A DNA stretch of 64,000 nt from DAOTTX01 sp034437515 (GTDB lineage Bacteria; Chloroflexota; Anaerolineae; Aggregatilineales; Phototrophicaceae): NCBI GenBank assembly GCA_034437515.1, contig DAOTTX010000173.1, forward strand, positions 1-64,000, written 5' to 3'. This document shows, one piece after another, positions 27,601 through 34,890 of this stretch (the first letter of the stretch is position 1; every line of letters starts with the position of its first letter). A program made the translations under genes and the position numbers. A model generated the notes under the pieces. That model did not search any database. It was not told the origin of the DNA and saw only the letters and a list, made by a program, of their open reading frames with translations.

Positions 27601-30403
27601 GCTGCGGGTGCCCAAACGTGTGATCGGCGTGGTCTGGGTCGGCTCTCGTCATCCACACGCCTACAATGACCGCGATGTGCGTACCTTCCGGGCCTTTGCG
27701 GAGCAGGCCTCACTGTCGATGGAAGCGTCTTACCTGCTGCAACAGACCGAGCGCCGCGCCCGTCAGTTGGAGACTTCCGCGCAGGTCAGCCGCAACGCCG
27801 GTCAAATCCTTGACCTTGAGGTGTTGATGCCCCAGTTGGTTGATCTCATCCAGGATGCATTCGGCTACGACCACGTCCAGATTTTCCTGATGGACGCGCT
27901 CAACGAACAGGCCATGCTACGCGCCAGTACCGGCGATGCCGGTGAGCAGTTGCTCGCCATTAACCATAAGCTGGCGAAAGGCTCTGCCAGTGTGATCGGG
28001 CAGGTGACCGAACTTGGCACCCCGCAGATCGCGCTGGACACCGCCGAGGCCGATGTCGTCCACCAGCCGAACCATTATCTGCCCCTGACGCGCTCCGAGA
28101 TGGCGTTGCCGCTTATCATCAAGAACGAGGTCGTCGGCGCGTTGGACGTGCAATCCAACCAGCCGAACGCCTTCACCGACGAGGACGTCAACGCATTACG
28201 CACGCTCGCCGCGCAGATTTCCGTCGCCATCGACAACGCCAACCTCTACGAAGCCGCCCAACAACAGGCCGAGCAGATGAGCTTCTTGTTCGATGTCACG
28301 TCGGAGGCGGCTTCGTCAGAAAAACTCGATGAGGCGCTAGGGAAGGTCGCGCAGCACCTGTACAGCGCCCTGCGAGCACTGGCGGTTGTGATCTATCTGC
28401 CACAACATTACCTCGACGAACAGGGAAATGAGTTTGAAACACTCAAAGCCCTGGCAATCGCCGGGGAAACTTACCCGCTTGACGGGATCGAGGAAATCCG
28501 GTTGGATGACGAGGACAGCCTGCCAGCGGTAGTCGGGCGGAGCAAGAAGCCGTTCGTCATCGGCAAACTGACGAAAGAAGAGGGCTACCTGCCCGTCTCC
28601 GTCGAGTCACAATCGGTCGTGCTGCAACCACTGGTGACCAGCAACACACTCATCGGGTTAATCGTCGTGGAAAGCGCCCGGCAGAACGACTACGACTACG
28701 ACTCGCTGCAATTGTTGCTCACGTTGAGCGGTTCGATCTCGGCGGTCGTGCAGTCCTTGCAACTGCTGGAAGAACTCACCCGAACCAACGAACGGCTGCG
28801 TGAACTCGACAAGCTCAAGAGCGACTTCCTCGCCAACATGAGCCACGAGCTACGCACACCGCTGAACTCCATCATCGGCTTCAGCCGCGTGATGCTCAAA
28901 GGTATCGACGGCCCGATGACCGAAATGCAAGAGCAAGACCTGACGACTATCTACAACAGCGGGCAGCATCTGCTGATGTTGATTAACGATGTGCTCGACC
29001 AGGCCAAGATCACCGCCAACAAGCTCGACCTCAAGCTCGATTTCTTCGAGGTCAAGCCGTTGGTGGAGGCGGTCAAGTCCATCGGTGTCGGGCTGGTCAA
29101 GGATAAGAACGTCAGCATCAAAGCGGAGGTTGCGCAGCATCTCCCGCAGGCCTACGGGGACGAGTTCCGCACCCGGCAGATTTTGATTAACCTCATCTCC
29201 AACGCGGCGAAGTTCACCGACGAAGGCGGCATCATTGTCCGTGCTTATCAGATTAATGATCGCGGGCAGAACATGATCCGCATCGACGTGGAAGACACCG
29301 GCATCGGCATCGCGGCGGGTGACCTGCCGTTGCTGTTCGAGGCTTTCCGTCAAGTGGATTCATCGCTGACGCGCACACAGGGCGGCACCGGCCTGGGCTT
29401 GCCCATCGCCAAATCACTGACGGAAATGCAGGGTGGCGAAATGTCCGTCGAGTCCGAGACGAATGTCGGTTCAATCTTCAGCATCACGCTGCCAATCGAC
29501 CCGCCGGAAATCGAAAATGACGACACCGACGACACCGACGACACCGCCCCGGTGGAAGAAGATGACTACTTGAACACCCCCACCAAACCGACGATGGAAA
29601 TGAAGGCACTCTCGTCGTCATCGTTCGGCGGGCCGCCCCCACAGATGATGCAGGCGCGGCGTGAGGTGCTGCTCATCGAAGATGACAAAAACATGGTCGA
29701 TCAGTTCCGGCGGGTGTTGCAGCGTGAAGGTTTCGATGTCACTACCGCCGATCATCCGTCTTATGCTGAGGCGATGGTGAGCAACTTACGCCCCAATGTG
29801 ATCGTCATGGACGTCAACTTTGCCGAGGGGCAGGGGTGGGGCATTCTGGAACGGCTCAAAGATCGTGATGACACGTTCGATATTCCGGTCGTGGTCGTCA
29901 CGCTGGATACGGACTCCGAACGGGCTTATCAAGTGGGCGCGTTCAGCTTCTTACAACGGCCTTTCATGCCGGAAGACCTGCTCGATACAATCCTGGCAGC
30001 CGAAAAAGAAGGCAACATGGAGCGTATTCTCATCATTGATGACCGGCCCGAGGACATCCGCTTGCTGACGCAGGTGCTCAACGAAACCGGCACCTATCGT
30101 GTGTTCTCTGCGGAGAGCGGCAAAGAGGGCGTGTCGCTGGTCGCACGGCGACACCCCGACCTCATCATCCTTGACCTGCGGATGCCGGATATGGACGGTT
30201 TCGCCGTGCTTCAGGAGTTGCGTTCTAACCCGGAAACGGCTAACATTCCCGTAATGGTTGTCACCGGCGAACTTGAATTCAAATCCGAAGAGCAGGCCAA
30301 ATTGAGCAACGTTCACGTCCTGCATAAGGGTGACATCAGCCGGGAAGAATACGATCAATTCATGAAAGATGTGCGCCAACAACTCAAGCCAAATGGTAAC
30401 TAA
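21656..30403 (+). CDS. Giant hybrid histidine kinase: Cache-like, HAMP, about 11 GAF, PAS, HK, two receivers
   Basis: 2915 residues. In order: TM1 (about 22-46), an extracytoplasmic sensor (50-300), TM2 (about 308-330), HAMP (to about 385), GAF units starting near residues 416, 582 (degenerate), 682, 860, 1031 and 1231, a PAS domain (about 1403-1528), GAF units near 1541, 1700, 1865, 2041 and 2208, HisKA with H2397 (NMSHELRTP), HATPase with an N box (NLISNAAKF), G1 (DTGIGI) and G2 (GGTGLGLPIA), an acidic linker, receiver 1 (D2719) and receiver 2 (D2840). In receiver 1 the conserved Lys-Pro is Arg-Pro (LQRPF). Receiver 2 has K in HKGD. It is one of the longest single-chain sensors one would expect in bacteria and the likely main kinase of the operon. 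Confidence 0.93.
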   Translation: MSTNLPENQADLIFGSRLQRRIMWRVGPLVFVMFVALALVGVLIFRQTQQQQGREANISALESASESVEQTFETVITDLNGIAFSSTVREYAVLVQQRGTSVVTPNLGSSRQEALRNLDALFTPDLRFYYQSVTLLEADGTPNLRINSTGVATEIIQQPDASAALVDDLALDMPVVVQVTAPVEGESAGTLVMVVPFARPDRANELLGAVQLEMSLQLFVDRLEAAVDLTDERRLLLVDSNDTPLVDTAMQEAGPLLAWVNDQITPPRAAELENSQLVSAETITAVGGASLPWRAIVVDDQTSAITQLNLLTLAAMTGVVVVVGLLLLLLNWLLRPVTRPVATVGVAAQRIAAGDRLQTTGTHVGGRPRDEVGGLFDSLEQINGRIDALNKQLDEQSNRRERELEVAGRIGREVATLYEINTLLSRSINLICDEFGYYHAQIFLVDDAGVNAVLVQSRGRAGQQLLKQNFKIRVGSQSVIGRVIATQEPVMVNDVHNNTDIPHRPNPELPMTRAELGLPLVIKDRAIGALDIQSKEANIFEESNLPIYRLLADQLAVAIYNARLVGQTETRIDQIDTLNRQLTRVAWEDAKERLRFDKGYRYNLLEVEPAQENGSTPESATLHSEIRIRNEVIGYLTADAEEDQEFTDGDRVIINSIADRVALAIENARLFQQTQFSLMETSTLYQLSRYLNEANTLEDIIDAVIVSVMPDAVGGQIWIFDDYHSGERPEWMELQTDLANGERPPNNEDVSGVRVRLSDHPFFEEVNEESVALIGDVRNDTRLDTGLRLIFRRLSAESVVLIPLSVRGAWRGLITIEYDEPREFSDREGRIYTALIGQAGVAIDNRLLLQQTEEEVARNENLYAASRIINTAQNMQDLVYAAVATSNDPSYEFSLSLLEGELDETGWPTRARLVAESAAGHVFDRDEVYPIHITQDSPMRAREPETVIDEMPGNENVSRPIKWIRDQGLRLAAYFPLFSMNQPIAIFHVMSAEAQELSPGEQEVYRALTGQMSSQIQIRGLLERTESALGETRRLYVATQAINTAPDTPSVYEAVIEHLARPFLQKQSLDALKYRVELALLLAWPEARLDAPLLEYTYAWSSTEGIQATSDLGERVSAADFPYLRLVEDGPLYLPDVMIDDYPVLAEADYLRAYLDEQGTRTLLIQPVRSRQQWFGVIVCRSDNADAFDEQYRRFVAAIADQMALSVENQRLFDQARNEAERAQTEAQRAIALVEAAQLASRIGDDFERSLSEVFERAAREAGFDRWMLLFLDDTRENLEKITVEAPGFDNGDTLAYTIDTPIPVVEVVRQNNSLIVNDPLDHLAFRRYGEIERQGIANFFGKHIAMPVQSGGLPIGSMFLGRSLESGDLDERDEQFVETLAAQVAVAVDNRRLFESVQREQRNLRAILETLPAGVLVLDPETLKPAVFNQQAQEYLGREIDLDTPFSVEGYNLYRTGTQMYYPQDEMAIFSTLRSGKQEMVDDVAIPFDHDEGQIDLQVSSAPIRDSDGNVTSIVAVFQDISNLRSLENTLQENLRETVANLEMQRQLTESPNLEDVLHTVLAQLESLQPTNAYLVVDQDGTLVVDQYMVEPLRDPTLLRPVLDRTRSVNISDVSTLDDLDETNRAALERDGIRALSTAPLRFIARDRTYGWLVITSDQAGGIVPDQQRQLGQLADLAATAIDNRLLIRTQQETVNDIRLLYTATSKISRATGDIEELTPVLQQMLGTLSPDYYAGYLYRAVDVLGDASLFNRSADDLEPLDFGTLFADYDVPVDGIHYDDLQAMTAPEATLQALMERGINAFAIVSLRPQDVPDGFLVVAFREAYHFTESNMRFLNTIAGAASIVFNNIALFEQTQATLEETSTLYQASKALSDATNASEILDVVVRYLIGDHVSQVFVALLEGQSWSANGASVEIAASWNSSEGVDLEGVTLTHDQFPAWDYLATDEVVTINDVESDDLDPMMRVGLESLDAQSVVLIPLRVPKRVIGVVWVGSRHPHAYNDRDVRTFRAFAEQASLSMEASYLLQQTERRARQLETSAQVSRNAGQILDLEVLMPQLVDLIQDAFGYDHVQIFLMDALNEQAMLRASTGDAGEQLLAINHKLAKGSASVIGQVTELGTPQIALDTAEADVVHQPNHYLPLTRSEMALPLIIKNEVVGALDVQSNQPNAFTDEDVNALRTLAAQISVAIDNANLYEAAQQQAEQMSFLFDVTSEAASSEKLDEALGKVAQHLYSALRALAVVIYLPQHYLDEQGNEFETLKALAIAGETYPLDGIEEIRLDDEDSLPAVVGRSKKPFVIGKLTKEEGYLPVSVESQSVVLQPLVTSNTLIGLIVVESARQNDYDYDSLQLLLTLSGSISAVVQSLQLLEELTRTNERLRELDKLKSDFLANMSHELRTPLNSIIGFSRVMLKGIDGPMTEMQEQDLTTIYNSGQHLLMLINDVLDQAKITANKLDLKLDFFEVKPLVEAVKSIGVGLVKDKNVSIKAEVAQHLPQAYGDEFRTRQILINLISNAAKFTDEGGIIVRAYQINDRGQNMIRIDVEDTGIGIAAGDLPLLFEAFRQVDSSLTRTQGGTGLGLPIAKSLTEMQGGEMSVESETNVGSIFSITLPIDPPEIENDDTDDTDDTAPVEEDDYLNTPTKPTMEMKALSSSSFGGPPPQMMQARREVLLIEDDKNMVDQFRRVLQREGFDVTTADHPSYAEAMVSNLRPNVIVMDVNFAEGQGWGILERLKDRDDTFDIPVVVVTLDTDSERAYQVGAFSFLQRPFMPEDLLDTILAAEKEGNMERILIIDDRPEDIRLLTQVLNETGTYRVFSAESGKEGVSLVARRHPDLIILDLRMPDMDGFAVLQELRSNPETANIPVMVVTGELEFKSEEQAKLSNVHVLHKGDISREEYDQFMKDVRQQLKPNGN
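29519..29545 (+). repeat. Three tandem 9-bp repeats encoding DDT
   Basis: GACGACACC occurs three times in direct succession within the giant kinase gene. It codes for Asp-Asp-Thr x3 in the acidic linker between the ATPase domain and receiver 1. Confidence 0.85.
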
Positions 30404-30421
30404 CAGAGACGACGAACTTCT

Positions 30422-32095
30422 ATGATCTCAGCGCAAACAAAACAGATTGATCTCGAATGTACCAACTGTGGCACAATCACCACACTACATGACTTCAAAG
30501 GTGCTTGCCCTAAATGTGGTGAGACCATCGTCGAGGCCCGTTATGACATGCAGGAAATCGACGTACAAAATTGGTTGTACGACTTGAAATCACGCAAGTT
30601 CAATTTGTGGCGCTATCACGAGGTGCTGCCGATCTACGATACGGCGAACATCGTCAGTCTTGGCGAAGGCTCCACACCGCTGATTAAGTCTAAGGCGTTA
30701 GCGGCGGCGTTGGGCCTCAAACATCTCTACATCAAGGACGAGCGACAAGGGCCGACCGGCAGCTTCAAAGACCGGCAAGCCACCGTCGCCATCTCCGCAC
30801 TGACTGAGATGGACGTAAATGAGGTCGTCGTCGCCAGCACGGGCAACGTCGCTATCGCTTACGCCGCTTACGGCGCACGGGCAGATATCAAGCTGTGGGG
30901 GTTCTTCCCCGCGTTGACCCCCAATGATAAGATGCGTGAGGCCGCGCTCTACGGTGCGGAGATCATCAAGACCACCGGCAATTATGACCAGACCAAAGCC
31001 CTCGCCGCGCAGTTTGCGCAGGCCAAAGGTGTATTTCTGGACAAGGGGATTAAATCCGTCGCTGCCATTGAGGCCATGAAGACGATGGCTTACGAGATCG
31101 CCGAGCAACTGGGGCAAGAACTCGAATCCGGACATCGGTGGCGCTCGCCGGATTGGTTCTTGCAGGGCGTCAGCGGTGGGCTGGGGCCGATTGGTGTGGG
31201 TAAAGGGTTTCGTGAGATGCAAAACTTCGGGTTGATCGACAAATTACCCGCCTTCGGCATGATCCAATCCGAAGGCTGTGCGCCGATGGTCGAGGCGTTC
31301 CAGCGTCAGCAGCGCGTCGCCACTCCGGTCGAGTCTTCCGACACGATCATCGTCACCCTCGCTACCGGTGACCCCGGACGCGCTTACGAGATTCTCTATG
31401 ATTATGTGCAGGAGAACGGCGGGCACTTCACCGCCGCCAGCGATCAAGAGGCGTTCGACGCGATCCGTGTGCTGGCACGGCATGATGGCATTTCCGTTGA
31501 ACCGGCGACCGGCGTCACCTTCGCCGGGTTATTCAAGATGGTGCGCGAAGGCATCATCAAACCAGATGATGTGGTGGTGGTGAACTGCTCCGGACATACG
31601 CTCCCGGTCGAAAAGACCATCCTCGGTGACCAGTGGCAGAAGCTGGTCGATCTTGCCGCGCAGGAAGGCCCGGCGCTGCCATCCGAGGAAGGACTGGTTT
31701 CCGCTCTGGACAAGGTCGATAAACACGAGAAACAAATCATCGTGATCGAAGACAACGAGGCCGCCGCCCGCCTGATGAGCCGCATCCTCGAAGCGCGGAA
31801 CGACTGCGAAGTGCATCTGGCGCATAACGGTGCTGCCGGTCTTGACCTGATCCGGCGCATCCGGCCTGATCTGGTCATTACCGATCTAATGATGCCGGAT
31901 GTGGACGGGTTCGAGGTCATCAACATGATGAAAGCTGACGAAACCCTGCACGACATCCCGATTGTGGTGGTCACCGCCAAAGAACTGAACGTGCGAGAGC
32001 GTGACCAACTCAACGATCAGGTCGAGATGCTGCTGCAAAAAGGCTCGTTCATCGACGACGAATTCATCGAAAGCCTTATCGACCGCTTGAAATAA
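30422..32095 (+). CDS. Threonine synthase fused to a C-terminal receiver domain
   Basis: 557 residues. The N-terminal part (1-435) is a PLP-dependent threonine synthase: a zinc-ribbon-like Cys4 set (C13, C16, C29, C32), LGEGSTPL, the PLP lysine K116 in GPTGSFKDRQ, the A-S-T-G-N motif, and a phosphate-loop-like LQGVSGGLGPIG. The family converts O-phosphohomoserine to threonine. Residues about 438-557 are a receiver domain (IIVIEDNEAAARL, phospho-acceptor D488 in VITDLMMPDVDG, T near VVVTAKE, K in LLQKG). The frame runs through without interruption and the linker is short. The receiver resembles receiver 2 of the giant kinase 18 bp upstream, so it may have been captured from it. Phospho-control of the enzyme is inferred. 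Confidence 0.93.
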   Translation: MISAQTKQIDLECTNCGTITTLHDFKGACPKCGETIVEARYDMQEIDVQNWLYDLKSRKFNLWRYHEVLPIYDTANIVSLGEGSTPLIKSKALAAALGLKHLYIKDERQGPTGSFKDRQATVAISALTEMDVNEVVVASTGNVAIAYAAYGARADIKLWGFFPALTPNDKMREAALYGAEIIKTTGNYDQTKALAAQFAQAKGVFLDKGIKSVAAIEAMKTMAYEIAEQLGQELESGHRWRSPDWFLQGVSGGLGPIGVGKGFREMQNFGLIDKLPAFGMIQSEGCAPMVEAFQRQQRVATPVESSDTIIVTLATGDPGRAYEILYDYVQENGGHFTAASDQEAFDAIRVLARHDGISVEPATGVTFAGLFKMVREGIIKPDDVVVVNCSGHTLPVEKTILGDQWQKLVDLAAQEGPALPSEEGLVSALDKVDKHEKQIIVIEDNEAAARLMSRILEARNDCEVHLAHNGAAGLDLIRRIRPDLVITDLMMPDVDGFEVINMMKADETLHDIPIVVVTAKELNVRERDQLNDQVEMLLQKGSFIDDEFIESLIDRLK

Positions 32096-32108
32096 CTCAG
32101 AGACATTG

Positions 32109-33395
32109 ATGACCCAAACTTCGGCACGCACCATACTCTGTATCGAAGACGACCCTGCCAGCCGCCAACTCGTGGAGCGTACCCTCACCCATGCGGGCTA
32201 TAACGTGCTCGTCGCAGAACGCGGCCTCGAAGGGATCGACATGGCCCGCAGCCAGCAGCCCGATCTCATCCTGACTGACATCAACCTGCCAGACATCAGC
32301 GGTCACGAGATCACCACCGCGCTGCGCAGTGACGACCGCTTCACCGAGACGCCCATCGTCGCGCTGACCGCGCAGGGCTACGGCGTCCAGAGGGACATTG
32401 CGCTGGCGGCGGGCATCACCGGTTACCTGACCAAGCCTTTCAGCGTCGATCAACTGCTGGAACAACTCGACTTCTACCTGCATGGCGGGCGGGACTCGGT
32501 CGATGCCGAGCGCCTTTCCGCCGCGCAGACGCAGTACACACGCACGGTCGTGAACCGGCTGGAATCGCGCATTCGCCAACTCGAAGAAGCCAACGCCGAA
32601 CTCAAAAAGCTGGATCGCATGAAAGAGATGTTCATCCAGATCACCGCGCACGAACTCCGCACACCCTTGACGTTGATCTTCGGTTACAGCCGCCTGCTAG
32701 AAGACTACCCGATGCTGCAATCCATGATGACGCAGGACGAAGGTATTCGCACATTGGTGGATGGCCTGATCGAGTCCATCACGCGGATGCACACCATCAT
32801 TGACGAGATTATGATCGTCAGCCGCATCATGACCAACCAGATTGATCTCTCAATTGCAAAGATTAACATGCAGTCAATGGTACGCAAGCTGGCGACCGAA
32901 TACAAAGCGGTGTGTGACGAGCGCAATATCACGCTGCTCGTCACGCCGGAAGAATGGCCCGACGACATGCATGGGGATGCTGACCTGCTGCGCTTGGTGA
33001 TTACCAATTTACTCGGCAATGCGATCAAATACACACCGGATGGCGGTCAAATCGCTTTGCTTGCCCAGACGGAACATAAAACACTACATTTCAAAATCCG
33101 TGATACCGGCATCGGCATCCCTATCGAGGAACAAGCCCGTATCTTCGAGCACTTTCATACCATCGGGGATGTAAAGCTGCACAGTACCAGCAAAACCGCT
33201 TTCGGCGGGGGGGGCATCGGGCTAGGGTTGCCGATTTGTAAGGGCATCCTGGAGGCACACGGCGGCACCATCAGTGTTTCCAGCCCCGGTTATGACCCGG
33301 AAACATACCCTGGTAGTGAATTTCATATAACACTCCCCCTGAAGCCACCACTGCGCGTCCGTGTGAAGGCTGCCGGTAAAAATCGCACAAAATAA
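32109..33395 (+). CDS. Receiver-histidine kinase
   Basis: A 428-residue cytoplasmic protein with the receiver first (D57 in LILTDINLPDISG, K in LTKPFS), a coiled linker (RLESRIRQLEEANAELKKLD), HisKA with H181 (ITAHELRTPLTL) and HATPase (N box NLLGNAIKY, G1 DTGIGIP, G2 GGGGIGLGLPI). There is no transmembrane or GAF input, so its input is probably phosphorylation of its own receiver. An in-frame TTG one codon earlier is a possible start, but ATG at 32109 is preferred. It lies 10 bp after the threonine synthase-receiver gene. An 8-G run (33207-33214) falls in the G2 box. Confidence 0.92.
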   Translation: MTQTSARTILCIEDDPASRQLVERTLTHAGYNVLVAERGLEGIDMARSQQPDLILTDINLPDISGHEITTALRSDDRFTETPIVALTAQGYGVQRDIALAAGITGYLTKPFSVDQLLEQLDFYLHGGRDSVDAERLSAAQTQYTRTVVNRLESRIRQLEEANAELKKLDRMKEMFIQITAHELRTPLTLIFGYSRLLEDYPMLQSMMTQDEGIRTLVDGLIESITRMHTIIDEIMIVSRIMTNQIDLSIAKINMQSMVRKLATEYKAVCDERNITLLVTPEEWPDDMHGDADLLRLVITNLLGNAIKYTPDGGQIALLAQTEHKTLHFKIRDTGIGIPIEEQARIFEHFHTIGDVKLHSTSKTAFGGGGIGLGLPICKGILEAHGGTISVSSPGYDPETYPGSEFHITLPLKPPLRVRVKAAGKNRTK

Positions 33396-33409
33396 CACAG
33401 GGTAATCAT

Positions 33410-34621
33410 TTGTTAGAAAAACAAGCAGATCTAAAAGGCGTTCTCGCGGTTTTTACGACCCCATTATTTTTAGGCGTCGCGCCGGTTTTCGGCAAACTCG
33501 CCATCAATGCGGATGCTGACCCATTCACCGTCGCCGCGCTGCGCACGGTGACCGCGGTGGTGTTCCTATGGGTGATCTATGCGCTGTTCTTCCGTAAGTA
33601 CATTTTCATCTATCCAGCCGGGTTGATGGGCTGCATCGTGATCGGCATCATCAACGGTATCGGCTCACTGTTTTACTACAGCGGCCTGGACTTGCTCGAC
33701 GCCTCGCTGGTGCAACTCATCAACGGGATGTACCTGGCGTTTGCGGTGTTGCTCTCGCGCATCGGCGGGCAGCGTGCCGACCGGCGCACATTGGTACGTG
33801 TGCTGCTGGCGATGATCGCGCTGTTAATGATTACCGGCCTCGGCACACAGGGGATCAACTGGACGGGTGTGGGCCTGATGCTGGGTAGTGCGTTGATGTT
33901 CGCCGGGACGTTGATCTTCGGGCAGTACGTGCTGTTCGAGATGCCCGCGCCGACCGCCGCGCTTTATTACCTGACCACGATGGCGGTGATCGTCTCAATG
34001 GTGTGGTTGGCGGTCAGCGAGGTGCCGTCCCCGGAGGTGATGCAGAGTGCGCTGCCGCCCATCATCGCGCTGGGGGTGACGACCGCGCTCTCGCGGCTGG
34101 TGATGTTCGCCGGAGTCAAGCTGTTCGGCGGGATGCAAACCGCCATCGTCGCCATCATGGAGATTGCCGTCGCGCTGGTGTTCTCCTTTGCCATCCTCGG
34201 TGACCGCCTCAGCAACCTCCAGTGGATGGGGGTGGCGGTGTTGTTCAGCGGCATTTTGTTGATCCGTCAGCGTGACCTGCTGCCGCACGGCTTTAACCCT
34301 AACGCGCTGATCGTGGCGAACATGGCGAGCGTGCAGTTCCAGCGGATCGCGTTTCACCGCGCCTTCGGCACCGAAGAAACGGACGACGCCGCCGGGACGA
34401 TGTCTGCCGTCACCACGAAGGAGATGCAGGCCATCCAGAAGATGATGGGCGCACGTATCGGCGGGGTAGATCCGTTCCCCATTCGAGAAAGCACGCAGAT
34501 CAACGCGATGGCACAGGTCGATCAGCAGTTGGGCGACATGAACCTCTCCCTGCCGGATGACATCTTCGAGACACAAGAAATCGAAGTCATCGACCCTGAG
34601 AACGCCGACAAAGACGACTGA
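33410..34621 (+). CDS. EamA/DMT-family transporter with long cytoplasmic tail
   Basis: 403 residues. Two EamA repeats give about ten transmembrane helices within residues 10-285 (FTVAALRTVTAVVFLWVIYA, SALMFAGTLIFGQYVLFE, MEIAVALVFSFAILGDRLSN). EamA proteins export metabolites; the family includes the threonine/homoserine exporter RhtA, but this protein's substrate is unknown. The last 110 residues or so are a hydrophilic tail (ATMSAVTTKEMQ-like, then an acidic end) that ordinary EamA proteins lack. Translation appears to start at TTG 33410, with a weak AGGG upstream. It is the last gene of the sensory operon, 14 bp after the receiver-kinase. Confidence 0.85.
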   Translation: MLEKQADLKGVLAVFTTPLFLGVAPVFGKLAINADADPFTVAALRTVTAVVFLWVIYALFFRKYIFIYPAGLMGCIVIGIINGIGSLFYYSGLDLLDASLVQLINGMYLAFAVLLSRIGGQRADRRTLVRVLLAMIALLMITGLGTQGINWTGVGLMLGSALMFAGTLIFGQYVLFEMPAPTAALYYLTTMAVIVSMVWLAVSEVPSPEVMQSALPPIIALGVTTALSRLVMFAGVKLFGGMQTAIVAIMEIAVALVFSFAILGDRLSNLQWMGVAVLFSGILLIRQRDLLPHGFNPNALIVANMASVQFQRIAFHRAFGTEETDDAAGTMSAVTTKEMQAIQKMMGARIGGVDPFPIRESTQINAMAQVDQQLGDMNLSLPDDIFETQEIEVIDPENADKDD

Positions 34622-34649
34622 CGGTAAATGCTTGTGCGACCCTAAACAC

Positions 34650-34665
34650 AAAAGCAGGCGCTTTT
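34650..34665 (+). terminator. Possible weak terminator of the sensory operon
   Basis: AAAAGC (34650-34655) and GCTTTT (34660-34665) form a small stem with a 4-nt loop 28 bp after the EamA stop. The T-run lies within the stem. Confidence 0.3.
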
Positions 34666-34778
34666 ATGGCATCATTGACCGGCGGCGTCGGCCAGCAACC
34701 GCGCATGAAATTCGCAGCAGAAATTGTAAATTTTCTGGTTCTAACGTTTTGGGTGGAAATGTAGAATTTGATGCTCCA

Positions 34779-34880
34779 TCACCCTAAATCCCTCTCCCTA
34801 ACACCGCTTTGCGGCTGGGAGAGGGACAGGCTGACCGCAGATCAGACAGGGTGAGAAGTAACAGGCTGCATTCTCACCCT
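34779..34880. repeat. Compound palindromic intergenic repeat
   Basis: CCCTCTCCC (34790-34798) pairs with GGGAGAGGG (34817-34825), with CCGC/GCGG inside. An outer pair is TCACCCT (34779-34785) with AGGGTGA (34848-34854). AGGGTGAGA (34848-34856) can alternatively pair with TCTCACCCT (34872-34880). It sits between the convergent sensory operon and P-ATPase gene. The CTCACCC-type motif recurs at 43147 and 58274. Confidence 0.75.
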
Positions 34881-34890
34881 TATCCGTCCG

